From positions 45,592,501 to 45,656,500 of the forward strand of contig NC_092587.1 of assembly GCF_047663525.1 (NCBI RefSeq): a stretch of 64,000 bases of DNA, in the 5' to 3' direction. Of the stretch, positions 40,001 to 50,056 are shown piece by piece; the first letter of the stretch is position 1, and every line of letters begins with the position of its first letter. The translations under genes were made by a program, and so were the position numbers. This stretch comes from Anas platyrhynchos. Lineage: Eukaryota > Chordata > Aves > Anseriformes > Anatidae. The notes under the pieces are model-generated. The model had not been told where the DNA came from and ran no database searches. It saw nothing but the letters and a program-made list of their open reading frames with translations.

Positions 40001-43000
40001 GGTCAGATGACTACTGGACTACTTGCTATACTGAAAAAATATTTATATACGTATACTTTTTCCTTAAATAACTTAATAAGATACTATGGCATCAAAAAGT
40101 TATATAAATGCCAAAAATATCAAATTGGGGTAGAGATTACAAAGCCTTTTAGTATTTCTCACCTCACTACTTCCAAAAAATTGACAAGTTAACATAACTA
40201 CTTTCTTTTTTTTTAAAGTGCATATTTTACTAGAAAATCTAACAATGTACTGCAAACACACAGTATTTGCCCCGCATTTCTAAATTTTCTAAAAAAAAAA
40301 TTTAAAGAATTGTCAAAGAATCTCAATTTCATCTTTGTATAGATATTCAAAATTAACAAATCACTGAGTAAAAAATATTCCTTTATTTCTGTGTAAACAT
40401 TACTAATTTGTAGCTTTACATATCCAGTTACCCTCCTTGCACAAATGCCTGAAAATTGTTTCACATACTTTTCCCATGAAAAACATTGTACTTCTTAAAG
40501 TCCTTATAAAAGCCATACACTATATTTAGTTGTACATGAAATGATTGTATTGAATCAAGGGATTAATAGATCAGCAGATGGATTATTGCTACTTACATCC
40601 ATTCCAAATAAAATGCTCCTGTTTCACTCTGAGCACGTAGCTTGGCTTGTTGATATACCTCTGATGTGTCTGGTTGACAAAGACCCAGCTGTATAATGTC
40701 AGGAAATGGCTGTCGCCCAAGAAGGTGTCCATTTAAAGACAGAAATTCTTGGAAATTCTCACGTACTATGCTATCCTATGTACAGAGCAGATAATATTTG
40801 GTAACACATACAGAGGATACATTTTCTAAGTGCACTTTGCTTTTTTAATTTCCTATATAGATTATGTTCTTACAGAAGCATTTAGTTCTACTTAGTTCTA
40901 TTAGCAAGCACATATGATAGACTGAAATATATACAAGCAAGTTTAACTTCATGCTGCCTGTATGTCTCACTTTTTAAAGTTTTCTACAGAAACTCCCATA
41001 AATACATAAATAACATGCAATTAAAGATAGAAAATCATATTTTGAACAGACTGATCATTTACCTTTCACATACCTTTTGATCCAGGACTGAACTATATTC
41101 CACATATTCATGAATCAGATGAGCAGGCCCTACCAATTCTGTTTTAGCTTTAATCCAATCTAGAGAAAACATAAGCTCACGGAGTTCCTACAAGAAATAC
41201 AAATTAAAGTTCAGAGCATGAGTTCCAAGACTGCATCTACCTAAGAGTAGGAAAAGCACAAGAAAAGCACAAGAAAACACAATAGATATTTAATATACAA
41301 TTAATATACAATCAACTTTAACTGGAGTACAATTGACTCTAGTTCAAAAGTTGTGCGATTTCCTGTTTCCTGCTTCTTACTTGAATGGATATGAAAATTC
41401 TGGGTATAGAAAACTAAGCTTGGTATTACAGGGAACCAAAGGATTGTTTCTTCTCTGATTAGTTGTACTAAGGAATGGGGAGGATGAAACAAATCTTGAC
41501 TTCTGTAGCATAGAAGACCTGATTTATGATACAACTCTGAAAGAAGTTTCTTCTAGACCAGTCTGGCAAAGATCAATCTGCTAATAGTGATCTGTTGTTG
41601 TTCACAAATGAAGAGTTTCAGTAAGAAAAAGATGTTATAGTTGCATTGAATTTAAAAATGAGAGCTACCTCTAGAAGAACAGAAGCAAGAAGAAGTATTA
41701 AAATACTTGCTGGGATCAGAAAACTCTGGGAAGTGTACAGTCATAATGAGAGAGGCTAAAGAATTCTGAGATGCTAGTTCTATAAAATATAAAAAGGCTA
41801 ATTATAAAAACATCTTTCTTACAAACTGAAAGCAAAAAGACAGATAATCAGTGAGATAAGTATGATTTTAAGATAGATTTGTAGCCCACAGTCATTTCGA
41901 AAACGCCTGTAGGTACACAAAATATATTCTATACAAGTCAGATAAACCATCTCAGAAGAGGTTCAGATGAAAAGTTTTAGCATGTGAAATAAAGCAATTA
42001 GTCACCAGCACCAAATGCTATTCAAAGCATAAAGAGATCCAAGTGAAATTACAGAAAGTAGTTTCTACTACTGATCCATGGTTTGTATCTTATACTAACT
42101 TAGTACCTAAAAAACAATAAGTGGCAAAAGTGATGGCAATTTTTTTTAAAGGCTCCAAGGTAATCCTAGCAACAGAGATATGCCCATCTAACTCCTGCCT
42201 AACATGAAACGGCTCCTGAAGTCTGTCAATATAGAGAATGAACATTTACACAGAAATTAATATGACATAATGGGAAAAAGTAACAATAATTCTATAGACA
42301 AAAAAAATCTCTCTTCACCGATCTAATCAAATCATCTGAATAAATCGATTTACTTTTATCATACAATGTAGCGAGCCTGGATTTTCAGAAAAGCTTAGGG
42401 AAGATTTCTTACCAAATCTTCCTCACCAGGAAGAGAAAACAAAGAGAAAAACACAAACTGTTTTAAGAAATATTCTCATGAACTGGTTGAAAAGACAAAA
42501 AGACAAAGGGTAGAAATAAAGTAGTTTACATAGTAATAGACAGTGATTATCAGTGGACACCCTAAAGAACCTTACGTTCACTGTTTGTATATCTGCACAA
42601 AAGCCTGGGAGCAGAGAGGTTTGAGAGGGAAGAAGTGGCCTGGACGGGAAGGGCAAGCATAAAGGAGAGAGGTGGGGGAATCAAGAAAAGAAACAAAAAC
42701 CCAGCCAGAACTCACCTTCTGCATGTTGGCACCAGCCATGTGATATGCTAGGAAGTTATACCAGTACATGCAATCCTCTTGAGATGGAATAGGCATGTTA
42801 AGCTTGTAATGTTTCTTGTACTGATTTACTATGTTTTTATGTAGCTCCTGCAACATGAATCAAAACACACCTTCAGTGAATACTATACCAAAGTACGGAC
42901 TGACTTTAGCATTGAGGTTTATATTATTGTTATTTCTCAAAATAAGATGTCAACAGATGAAATAAGAAAAAATTATCTTCAAAAACTGTACATATAATTT

Positions 43001-46000
43001 ATTGTAAAAGCTTTCCCCAGAAACAGTCTCTGGATACTAAAGCCAGAAAAGCAAGCTGATAACCTTCCTTCTTAGACTGAGAACAGCTCTCGAGTCACTA
43101 CAATAAACAATATATATATATATAAAATAGCCAATATATATATAATATAGCCAACAATAAAAACAACCCTTACATATGTAGAACTAAAGCAAGACTAGAA
43201 AACATACATGAATCTAAAGACAGCAATTTGCTTTTTCTTCATATCTACTCTTTCTGCCCCTTCCTTCAAAACTGATAAATTTATTTGGCCCAACTTTTAG
43301 GACATCTCCCTGCAAGCACTGCCTTAAATTGAGAAAAGGAGTAAAAAGCGTTTCTCAGTATTACAGAAGGAATTTTCTATTCTGGTAGGGTCTTGATTTC
43401 TTTGGAATTATCAATGGAACACTCCCCCTCCTGATGGAAACATCTTTGACAGAGACACAACGTGTTTAGAATCTTCTTTCAGATTAGCCTGAACACAGGC
43501 TAGGCAACAAGTAGAGAGAATGGCTCCAGAGAATGGCTTGGGGTACTCGTGTATGAAAAACTTGACAATGTGCTCTTGCAGCCCAGAAACCATATTCCGT
43601 GCTGCATCAAATGAAGTGTAGCTAGCAGGTCAAAGGAGGAGATTCTATTTAACAAAGGAACATTTTCTGAATGGAGAACAGAGTTAGAGGTAAGTAGATT
43701 AGCCAAAACTGTACCTGAAGCTGGTTGCGATTCTTCTCTGTAAGAAAGTCAAGTTGAAGATCATGTAAATAATAATGAAATGACTTCCCATTACGATCAC
43801 AGAACAATAGTGATTTGTTAACAAACTCCTGCAGTATATCTTCGACTTCTTCGGTTTCCATATCCCAAAGAATACAGAGCACCTAAAAAAGCACATTAAG
43901 ACAGAAAAGATAATCAGAACTAATATCATAAAAGAAGTGTTAACTGACAACAAAACACATGGTAAAAGTTATGGACATTTTACAAACTGTAGTAAATTCA
44001 GTAAGTTACCAGTTCTTTCATACCAGACTATGTATATGACAGATAATACAAATTAACCCTTCATTTGTCCATTTGTGATGACTTATGATGGTCATATCTT
44101 TTCTTAAGAGAGACGAATTTCATAAGAGTTTAAGCCCTCGGAGAGCTCAATTATTAGTTAGCACAACTAACTAAAGAGCTATATATGCAGTGCATGTTAA
44201 ACCAATATTATGAACAAGTTTATTCAGTTACAATTTTTTAGTTTCACTACTGACAATAAAAGTCATGATACAACAATGGACCCAATCTACCATTTATTAT
44301 TAAGTTGAATACACAAGTTATACACAGTTACAAATTTTATGACTAATTCATTGCTTCTAACTCACTAAAAATCACAGAATATCCCAAGTTGAATGGGGTC
44401 CACGAGGATCACAGACCAATACATATACACAAAGTAACAACAAAAAAAGCCCACACTGCATTTCTGTTATTACCTTAGTAGGTACTTTAACATCTTTTGG
44501 AAGAATAGAGAGGTCTTTATAGTAGTCTTTAAAATCATTATCCAGTTGCTCAACACTTATGGACATTGCTTCATCAAGGGCTTCATAATCATAAGACGAA
44601 GATTTTCTTATTCTTTTAAATTGCTTGTTCTGCAGCTGTTTGAGATAGTACTCCCAGCGACTGGGGAAGTCTCGCAATAATGCGCCTATCAAGGATATCA
44701 CAAGAGGAGAACCTGAAGGAAGAAAATAAATTTAATCTTGGAGGTTTTCAAGGAATAATTCAATAGTTTAGTAGTTGAATAAATCTGGTAATTTTCCCAA
44801 TTCATTGGTAAAATTCTTGAGACGTGGAAGACAAACAAAATATGTTATCTGCAGATGTTATTAAAAACATGTTAAAATATGTTATTTGCATATATTATAA
44901 CATGCAGACACCTGAAAAAACACTAAGTTATCATCTTTTAAATATACTGGAAAAAATACACTGAAAAGAACTACTTGAAAGATCATCACGAGACACCTTT
45001 GTTTAAAGAAACAGAAGGCATCCAACAAACACGTGTGTTTTACTTAAGGGATACAGTATCAAGGAATGTTTCCCTCCTCTTTCTCTAAGTCAAAACACAG
45101 AAGAAAAAAATCCATTGAATGGTAAATGGCAAGTTAAAAAGTAGAAAGTATCATACCTTTGCATTCTCTTATAATGCAGTTAGCTTGTTCTGGCAGTTCT
45201 GGTATTTTCATATTCACAAACAGGGATAAAACCTCCAGCCCTTTCTCATGTGCAAGTCCACTTTCTACATGAATCTCATATTTATTGCCTAGACACAGAA
45301 ACACAGGGAAAAAATAAAAAAGATTTTTTTAAATGCTGTGGAAATGAAGATTATTTTCTGATAAAAATCTGGAGCAAAGGATCTGGTTCATGATTTTATG
45401 CATAGTATTTTATTCTTAGTACTAAGCATATTACTAAGAATAGTAGAAAAATAGCATAAGTAAATCTCAAGTTTTCATTATGGAAAAAAAATAGCATTAT
45501 GTGCATGTCATAGCAGTGACTTCTTCATACTGTAATCAGTTTAACAGCAGCAGCATCACACAGGCTAATGTATCCCGTTGAGAATCACTGCACTCTTCAA
45601 TGTAGATGTTGAACTTTTAGGATAACATTTAACATGTATTTCATGTAAGAGCATAAGGTCTTAGAGAACAGTCTTCTGAAACTTTGTCACTTATGCGCAA
45701 GTTGACGGACACAGGTTCTATCAGATTCTTTTAAAAGCTCACAAAACCAAACTGCATACATATATAATCACAATTTGTAGTGCAGGATAAGAAACTGTTC
45801 CTTACCAGACACAGCATCCGTTACACTCCTGTCCCGGCTGGTAATAAGAACTTGACATTGATTATCAAATGCTTTTAATACCCAGGAATCCCAAATATCG
45901 TCCAGGACCAAAAGAGACCTAGGACAAGAGAAAACATTGCAGATTTCAGATCAACTATTAGTAATGAGATCCAGTATTTCATCTTAATAATTAAAGAACA

Positions 46001-49000
46001 TTTTCAGAATTAATAACATACCACTTTATAATTTTCTTCCACTAACACGTAAGATATCTTAAGAGGGCATTAAACACTGTGCTAGAAAGCTGAATGCAAG
46101 TATCTCCACAATAAAGTTTTTACTATTTATTGCTTTTACTTTAACCATTTTACCATTTGATCCAATTTTTACCCATTTATGGCTGCAATTGAAGTGCACT
46201 TGATAAATATCGTTTTAAAGACTATTTCCATTAGAAGATGTCAGGAAAATCAGAAATATTTACTCCATTTTTTAACAGAATTCTGCTTGACACAAACTAG
46301 AGATATGCTTTGAGATAAACAATTTCAACTTCCTCTTAACTCAAAAATTAGGATAATTTTTTTCCTCAGAAAGAGTAGTCAGGCATTGGAACGGGTTGCC
46401 CAGGGAGGTGGTGGAGTCACCATACCCAGGGATGTTTAAGGAAAGGTTGGACATGGTGCTTAGGGACATGGTTTTGTGGGTGACATTGGTGGCAGGGGGA
46501 TGGTTGGACCAGAGGATGGTGGAGGTCTTTTTCAACCTTAATAATTCTACAGTAAAACAGAAAAAGGAAAAGCAAAAGATGAGAGAGTTAGGATGTTCTC
46601 TTATGGTTTTTTTTTTAGACGCAGAAACATGTAAACATAACACAGACACTTTAGATGATTAGACCAAAGTAACTGACAAAACTTTCAGAGTAAAAGAAAA
46701 ATGTTTCATTTTACTGACATCACCTGGGATATTTGCGCAGCATTAGCAAACGAAGACGATCTTTAGCCTCCTCAATGTTAAGTGGTGGTCTCTGTGAAAG
46801 AGTAGAGTCGTGTTCTAATCTACTACAGAGATTTTGTAGTTTTATAAGGAGCCCTGCTTTGTCCTGTTTTCCAACAGAGATCCAGTGAACTCCTCCTGGA
46901 AAGTAATCTGACAGGAACAACAGTGTTAATCATGCTTTACATTTAAAACTATAAGTATATATAGCAGATTAGAACAGCAATCAATAATGCAATTTAAATT
47001 AAAATATAAACTGCAAAGTCAATTGCCAGCAACATTAAAACTCATTAACACCATTAACACAAAGTTGATTCTACAACACTACTGTTTTTTATTTTTAAAG
47101 GAACAGACTCTGTAGCGCAAGTTCCCACAGAGAATTCACACTGCCACTGATGCTGCCCCTCCTCTCTACTTGCATTCCTGCCTGATCCTTGACAACCCCT
47201 TCTGCATCCAACCTTCCTGCTACTCCGACTCAGCATTCATTGTTTTCACCCTTCAGAAAGAGGCTGGAATGTGAAATCATTACAAAACAGTGAGTAAGAG
47301 AGCATCTAGAAGAGTCAACTGCAGCAGAGGATGATGTATTCTCTATCCCTCCATCATGTTTTCTGTTATCTCAGTTGCATTTTCTTCTCCAAGTGTCCTA
47401 TGCAGAAAAAATACTAGAAAATTATTTATGATACACTAACTGTAAGCTAACATGATACTAGTATAATCACACCACAAACATGTGTCATTATTAAAATCTA
47501 TGTTATGTTTTGAGCATGGTTTTTTAAACTCACATAGCATGGGTAAAAGTCTGACTCAACAAGCAGAGTCCAAAAGGAATAAAGACTAAAATGATTATTT
47601 TACACTGACAGAAATAACAATTTCAGGTTAATTAAGGGTATATCTACTCTCATACACCAAAGCAGATTCCATGGTGAAAAGGTATTCTCAATCTTTTTCC
47701 ATACATTAGTAAAATGTTTAGTGGTCCTAGAGCACTAAATGGCTATGAAAGCCATAATTTGCAAGCAAACATTTCAAAACCATCTATGGAATTTAGCAAC
47801 CTAAATACTAAATTACTTTTAAGATGACATAAAAATACTTCATCATACACACCCAATATGTGTATACTTGTAGCAATCTATAAAAACAGAGATGTTTCTA
47901 TAAAGGTACCTTCCAAGAGCTGGTGATCCCTTAAAGCTTCTGCTGTTAAAACAGTCTTCCCACAGCCTGCCATTCCGTAAACCGTGACCCAGCCTGGATC
48001 ACTTCCCAAGCTGCGCAGTTTCTGTTTAATAGCATCTACCAGTTCTGGCCGAGTGACAAACACAACCGGTCTTTGTGGTACTCCTCCTTCACAGAGAACT
48101 GTCTTAACTGAAGTTAAAAACAAGAAACGTGAAAATTGAAAGTAATTTCTAAATATGACACCTCTTCAAAACAAAGCAAAACAGAAACAAAACAAAGAAT
48201 CCTCTACCAATAACTAGTGACTTTTTTCCCTAGCTCATGTCCCATACAAATGCTCTAAAAGCTACCAGACTAACAACACCAGATACTGAAAAAATATTGC
48301 TTGTTTGACATAAATTACTAAGCAGGTACCAACTTCTCACCTACGGTAGTGTTCCAATTATTAGCTATATATTCTGCAAGCTAGACCTAGTTACATCAAT
48401 CCCAAGAAGGGAAAAGAATTAACAACACCAATAGAAATTATGGCAAACAAACACAGGAGCTCAACATTACTATTCCCAACAGCCAAGTCATTTTCTCAGC
48501 CAGAAGCTACTGTCCCAAGGATGCAGCAGAAAACAAAATACGTTATGTAGGGCTTTTACTTCATGGCTAACTGCACAGCATTGTGGCCCATTGTGACCCA
48601 TGCCATCCTTCCTTTTATTGAAACTAAGACAGCAGGACTTGTAAAAGGGCAGCTAAAGCACAACAGGAAAGTAAATGTGCACCTAATCTGTCCACTAATG
48701 GCCACACTGCGAGGTGCTGCGCATATTATACTAATAAATTTTTTAAGTCTTACTCAGGCAATCAAAAACCACATCTCTCTGATGCTCCTTAAAATGTGCA
48801 GTGCCAAAAATATACTGTAAGATTTGTTATTTAGTCAATGCAGTAAGAAGGCTCGTTCCATTAGAAACTACCAGCTTATTTTATATCAATCAACAATGAC
48901 AATAACTACAACGTATGTAAAGTTTAGGAACTTAGAGTGACTAAAAGATCTGGTTGAAAGAAATAACCAATTAATTATATCAACTGTTGGTAACTATTGG

Positions 49001-50022
49001 TATTTGCTAGTGAGAGATTATAGGTTAATCTTCAGGGAAAATGTCAGAATTTCGGAGGATTCAGCTATTTATGTTAGATTCAATTTCTTTAATATATACG
49101 AGTCGTTTTTCAACTTAAGTAAAATGTTACAACTTACAAAAAAACCAGGAAGTTTCCAGTCTTTTCAAATACACATCACTAAATAAGAACATTTTCAAGA
49201 TGATCTATGAATGTCATAACCATCCTCTCCTACCATATTAAATATATGAAATAAAGGGAATACTGATTATTGTGCTAGCAAAACAAGCAAATACACTTGT
49301 CATTTACTCCTGCTTCATTGGAACAGGTATTATAGATAGTCACTTAGCAAGGAATAAAAATACAACTTCTCTTTACTTTCAAGCACAGTGATCGCTGTAG
49401 TTACACTTACCGTAAGAAGTCATTCCATCCACAGAACTCTTTCCATTACCAGAGAAGACAGGAATGCCATCCTGAAGAAGTGCAGCAAGATCTCTGTACC
49501 CTTCATGAAGCAGTGCATTATAAAAGGATCTATATGAATTATTATCTTTTGTAAGAATAATGTTTATTAGCATAGCCGCTCGCTCCTTCTGTGTGTTCTA
49601 GAATAAATATTAGAACAGATGTTATACAAAACTAGGAGAACTCAGAAATCATCTAATCTATCAGTCTGTCAGTTATAGACCAAGATTATACTTACAGAAA
49701 CAAGCAACTATTTGAGCAAGCCCTCAGCTCAACTTTATGAGGTGCAATAAAGACTGCAAGCTAAGCTTACGATTAAAAATGTGCTGAATCCAGTAATGAT
49801 AGGCAGAAACAATTATTTTTAAAAAGGACAATAAAACATATAAGCAGCCTAGGAAGATTAAAAAACAGTGAGAGATGATTCTACCTGTTGTTTCACTTTC
49901 TCTTCCTCCTCTGTTGTTAGTACTTCGTCAGATATCATATGATCCATAATATAACAGGTCTTGATGTCTCTCTCCAGAGCTTGACGATTCATAAGTAAAT
50001 AATTTCTACTCTTCACATCCAT
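18905..50022 (-). CDS. APAF1: APAF1, apoptotic protease activating factor 1 (26 coding exons)
   Basis: Cytosolic scaffold that binds cytochrome c and dATP, assembles the heptameric apoptosome and activates procaspase-9. All coding exons are identified, with canonical GT-AG borders and consistent phases. They total 3,744 nt, predicting 1,247 residues, matching the length of the long human isoform. Domain order: CARD (residues 1 to about 90, exons 2-3); NB-ARC with P-loop GMAGCGKT (Lys about 159), Walker B LLVLDD (about 238-243) and sensor Arg in LITSRD; winged helix ending in the LHD motif (His about 437); superhelical domain; then two WD40 propellers of 7 and 8 blades. No frameshift or internal stop was seen. 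Exon 1 is untranslated, in the CpG island. It is head-to-head with IKBIP and convergent with ANKS1B. Exons are listed separately. Confidence 0.98.
20225..20910 (+). mobile_element. Degraded CR1 LINE, internal region
   Basis: Plus-strand match to the CR1 reverse-transcriptase part as remembered: 'aaaaaagggaaaggacaatc', then text equivalent to RT motifs ('aaccagcatggatttaccaa', 'cttcattatggtctcccata'). Around 20710 it jumps to text like the 3' part ('tttagcctggagaaggctaa'), implying an internal deletion. It is antisense to APAF1. The right border is uncertain. Confidence 0.72.
21046..21086. repeat. (CATC)n microsatellite
   Basis: About ten uninterrupted CATC units inside APAF1 intron 26. Likely length-polymorphic. 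Confidence 0.95.
21837..21983 (-). CDS. APAF1: APAF1 exon 26 (WD40)
   Basis: Acceptor ctctcttag, donor CTTAAG|gtaagc. 147 nt, phase 0, residues about 1152-1200. Starts [20 protein letters not shown] and ends SSGGYLK. WD40 blade of the second propeller. Confidence 0.97.
22420..22545 (-). CDS. APAF1: APAF1 exon 25 (WD40)
   Basis: 126 nt, phase 0, residues about 1110-1151, from [20 protein letters not shown] to [11 protein letters not shown]. Carries the GH...WD-type dipeptide pattern of a blade. Confidence 0.97.
23365..23490 (-). CDS. APAF1: APAF1 exon 24 (WD40)
   Basis: 126 nt, phase 0, residues about 1068-1109. [20 protein letters not shown] to [10 protein letters not shown]. The donor gttggt is weaker than its neighbours. 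Confidence 0.97.
23755..23874 (-). CDS. APAF1: APAF1 exon 23 (WD40)
   Basis: 120 nt, phase 0, residues about 1028-1067. [20 protein letters not shown] to [11 protein letters not shown], with donor AAG|gtaagt. Confidence 0.97.
23875..26312 (-). other. APAF1: APAF1 intron 22
   Basis: A 2.4-kb intron with a well-preserved CR1 (24150-24730) and an unexplained, less AT-rich block (about 25100-26090). That block has a TATAAATA box followed 125 bp later by AATAAA, resembling a solitary LTR. No coding exon is seen. Confidence 0.75.
24150..24730 (+). mobile_element. CR1 LINE 3' end
   Basis: Clear CR1: 'ggcagccaaaagggtcaact', 'ctggtgcggcctcacctcaa', 'gaggagcagctgaggtccct', 'caggacccgagggaacggca', then 'gatccttgtgggtcccttcc' and a degenerate terminal octamer. 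It is 5'-truncated and lacks the usual segment after 'ggcactgggacaagcc' (internal deletion). Antisense to APAF1. Confidence 0.93.
26313..26438 (-). CDS. APAF1: APAF1 exon 22 (WD40)
   Basis: 126 nt, phase 0, residues about 986-1027. [20 protein letters not shown] to [11 protein letters not shown]. The donor gttcgg is non-optimal. Confidence 0.96.
26767..26892 (-). CDS. APAF1: APAF1 exon 21 (WD40)
   Basis: 126 nt, phase 0, residues about 944-985. [20 protein letters not shown] to [11 protein letters not shown]. Confidence 0.96.
26893..29338 (-). other. APAF1: APAF1 intron 20
   Basis: A 2.4-kb AT-rich intron with several A-tracts and an AT-rich imperfect palindromic stretch near 28797-28872. 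No exon or recognisable transposon seen. Confidence 0.75.
29339..29458 (-). CDS. APAF1: APAF1 exon 20 (WD40)
   Basis: 120 nt, phase 0, residues about 904-943. [20 protein letters not shown] to [11 protein letters not shown] divergent blade without a clear WD dipeptide, as expected in this part of the protein. Confidence 0.96.
30263..30388 (-). CDS. APAF1: APAF1 exon 19 (WD40)
   Basis: 126 nt, phase 0, residues about 862-903. [20 protein letters not shown] to [11 protein letters not shown] canonical blade. Confidence 0.97.
31163..31291 (-). CDS. APAF1: APAF1 exon 18 (WD40)
   Basis: 129 nt, phase 0, residues about 819-861. [20 protein letters not shown] to [10 protein letters not shown] divergent blade. 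Confidence 0.96.
31560..31718 (-). CDS. APAF1: APAF1 exon 17 (WD40)
   Basis: 159 nt, phase 0, residues about 766-818. [20 protein letters not shown], an acidic insertion ([10 protein letters not shown]), then [21 protein letters not shown]. The longest WD exon, because of the insertion between strands. Confidence 0.97.
31719..33312 (-). other. APAF1: APAF1 intron 16
   Basis: A 1.6-kb intron containing a CA-rich run, a long A-tract (about 31866-31890) and a full-length-looking CR1 3' fragment (32125-32645). Confidence 0.85.
32125..32645 (+). mobile_element. CR1 LINE 3' end with ORF2 remnant
   Basis: Sense CR1 on the plus strand: 'tgtgcagttctgggcaccac', 'gaggagcagctgagggcaat', 'gcctggagaagaggaggctg', 'actggaacaggctccccagg', 'ggacttgatgatccttatgg' and the terminal 'ttctatgattctatgattt' octamers. 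An open frame at 32148-32555 (135 codons) is the C-terminal end of the CR1 ORF2, not a host gene. The best-preserved copy in the window. Antisense to APAF1. Confidence 0.95.
33313..33438 (-). CDS. APAF1: APAF1 exon 16 (WD40)
   Basis: 126 nt, phase 0, residues about 724-765. [20 protein letters not shown] to [11 protein letters not shown] canonical blade with a GH and terminal D-G-T. Confidence 0.98.
33439..35566 (-). other. APAF1: APAF1 intron 15
   Basis: A 2.1-kb intron. Apart from a short CR1 tail (33515-33718) it holds a less AT-rich block (about 34100-34930) with overlapping open frames on both strands that I could not attach to any family or to splice signals. Confidence 0.7.
33515..33718 (+). 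mobile_element. CR1 LINE 3' tail
   Basis: Matches the last about 200 nt of CR1: 'cactggaataggctgcccag', 'gtcaccatcctggaggtctt', and the ending 'tgattctatgattc'. Antisense to APAF1. Confidence 0.9.
35567..35698 (-). CDS. APAF1: APAF1 exon 15 (WD40)
   Basis: 132 nt, phase 0, residues about 680-723. [20 protein letters not shown] to [11 protein letters not shown]. Confidence 0.97.
36519..36644 (-). CDS. APAF1: APAF1 exon 14 (WD40)
   Basis: 126 nt, phase 0, residues about 638-679. [20 protein letters not shown] to [10 protein letters not shown]. Confidence 0.97.
36645..38718 (-). other. APAF1: APAF1 intron 13
   Basis: A 2.1-kb AT-rich intron. Open frames of 60-92 codons on either strand lack splice support or recognisable similarity. 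No repeat family identified. Confidence 0.75.
38719..38845 (-). CDS. APAF1: APAF1 exon 13 (first WD40 blade)
   Basis: 127 nt, entering in phase 2 (one base completes the codon begun in exon 12), residues about 595-637. Contains [20 protein letters not shown] and ends [10 protein letters not shown]. Start of the first propeller. Cytochrome c docks between the two propellers in the known structure. Confidence 0.97.
38846..40596 (-). other. APAF1: APAF1 intron 12
   Basis: A 1.75-kb intron. Several overlapping open frames on the plus strand (for example 39073-39402) have no recognisable content. No repeat identified. Confidence 0.75.
40597..40775 (-). CDS. APAF1: APAF1 exon 12 (superhelical domain)
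   Basis: 179 nt, enters in phase 0 and leaves in phase 2, residues about 536-594. Starts [20 protein letters not shown] and ends FYLEW. A highly conserved part of the helical arm that links NB-ARC to the propellers. Confidence 0.97.
41074..41187 (-). CDS. APAF1: APAF1 exon 11 (superhelical domain)
   Basis: 114 nt, phase 0, residues about 498-535. [20 protein letters not shown] to [12 protein letters not shown]. Confidence 0.97.
41188..42715 (-). other. APAF1: APAF1 intron 10
   Basis: A 1.5-kb intron with no exon, CR1 or other repeat that I can identify. Confidence 0.75.
42716..42847 (-). CDS. APAF1: APAF1 exon 10 (superhelical domain)
   Basis: 132 nt, phase 0, residues about 454-497. Acceptor catgttgcag, [20 protein letters not shown], then [20 protein letters not shown] before donor AAG|gtgagt. 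Confidence 0.97.
43108..43155. repeat. AT microsatellite with duplicated module
   Basis: (AT)n run in APAF1 intron 9, containing two copies of an (AT)n-atagccaa module. Confidence 0.7.
43715..43882 (-). CDS. APAF1: APAF1 exon 9 (winged-helix domain, LHD motif)
   Basis: 168 nt, phase 0, residues about 398-453. [20 protein letters not shown], then [13 protein letters not shown]. The His of LHD (about residue 437) corresponds to the human residue that contacts the nucleotide in the closed form. Confidence 0.98.
44474..44712 (-). CDS. APAF1: APAF1 exon 8 (NB-ARC helical part)
   Basis: 239 nt, enters in phase 1 (the G from exon 7 plus GT gives Gly), residues about 318-397. [20 protein letters not shown] to [10 protein letters not shown]. 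The GxP motif of STAND ATPases is present as GSPL. Confidence 0.98.
45157..45288 (-). CDS. APAF1: APAF1 exon 7 (NB-ARC)
   Basis: 132 nt, phase 1 at both ends, residues about 274-317. [20 protein letters not shown] to ANCIIRECK. Confidence 0.97.
45806..45918 (-). CDS. APAF1: APAF1 exon 6 (Walker B, sensor 1)
   Basis: 113 nt, residues about 236-273. [20 protein letters not shown] carries the Walker B aspartates. [12 protein letters not shown] carries the sensor arginine. Borders cagG and gtaagg are canonical. Confidence 0.98.
46358..46553 (+). mobile_element. CR1 LINE 3' tail
   Basis: 'ggcattggaacgggttgccc', 'agggaggtggtggagtcacc', and an ending 'caaccttaataattcta'. A short 5'-truncated CR1 in APAF1 intron 5, antisense to APAF1. 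Confidence 0.9.
46724..46907 (-). CDS. APAF1: APAF1 exon 5 (NB-ARC)
   Basis: 184 nt, residues about 175-235. Joined to exon 4 it reads [20 protein letters not shown], ending [11 protein letters not shown]. The donor gtgatg is suboptimal but the frame and homology are clear. Confidence 0.97.
46908..47909 (-). other. APAF1: APAF1 intron 4
   Basis: A 1.0-kb intron. A C/T-rich block around 47090-47260 stands out from the AT-rich background but matches no family I know. Confidence 0.7.
47910..48107 (-). CDS. APAF1: APAF1 exon 4 (P-loop)
   Basis: 198 nt, phase 1 at both ends, residues about 109-174. [20 protein letters not shown] leads to the Walker A motif GMAGCGKT (Lys about 159), which binds the dATP/ADP phosphates. 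Human, as I recall, has Ser in the last position. Thr is an equally functional P-loop residue. Confidence 0.98.
48108..49410 (-). other. APAF1: APAF1 intron 3
   Basis: A 1.3-kb intron with no recognisable repeat. The 48563-48820 plus-strand open frame has no supporting context. Confidence 0.75.
49411..49597 (-). CDS. APAF1: APAF1 exon 3 (CARD end and linker; alternative donor)
   Basis: 187 nt, enters in phase 0 and leaves in phase 1, residues about 47-108. [20 protein letters not shown] is CARD. The linker ends in [15 protein letters not shown]. An internal in-phase donor (TCTG|gtaatg) at 49450 would remove the last 13 residues, mirroring the human alternative that yields forms with or without the 11-residue insert between CARD and NB-ARC. 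Confidence 0.97.
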
Positions 50023-50056
50023 GTTTCTTCAGTGTGTCTTTGTTTCTTCAGTGTGT
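49885..50056 (-). CDS. APAF1: APAF1 exon 2 (start codon, CARD)
   Basis: The ATG at 50020-50022 begins [20 protein letters not shown], the start of the caspase recruitment domain that binds the procaspase-9 CARD. The 138 coding nt end at donor CAACAG|gtagaa. The acceptor (T-rich, ...cttttttgaag) ends at 50057, leaving a 34-nt 5' UTR within the exon. That UTR consists almost entirely of a 19-bp tandem duplication. Confidence 0.97.
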
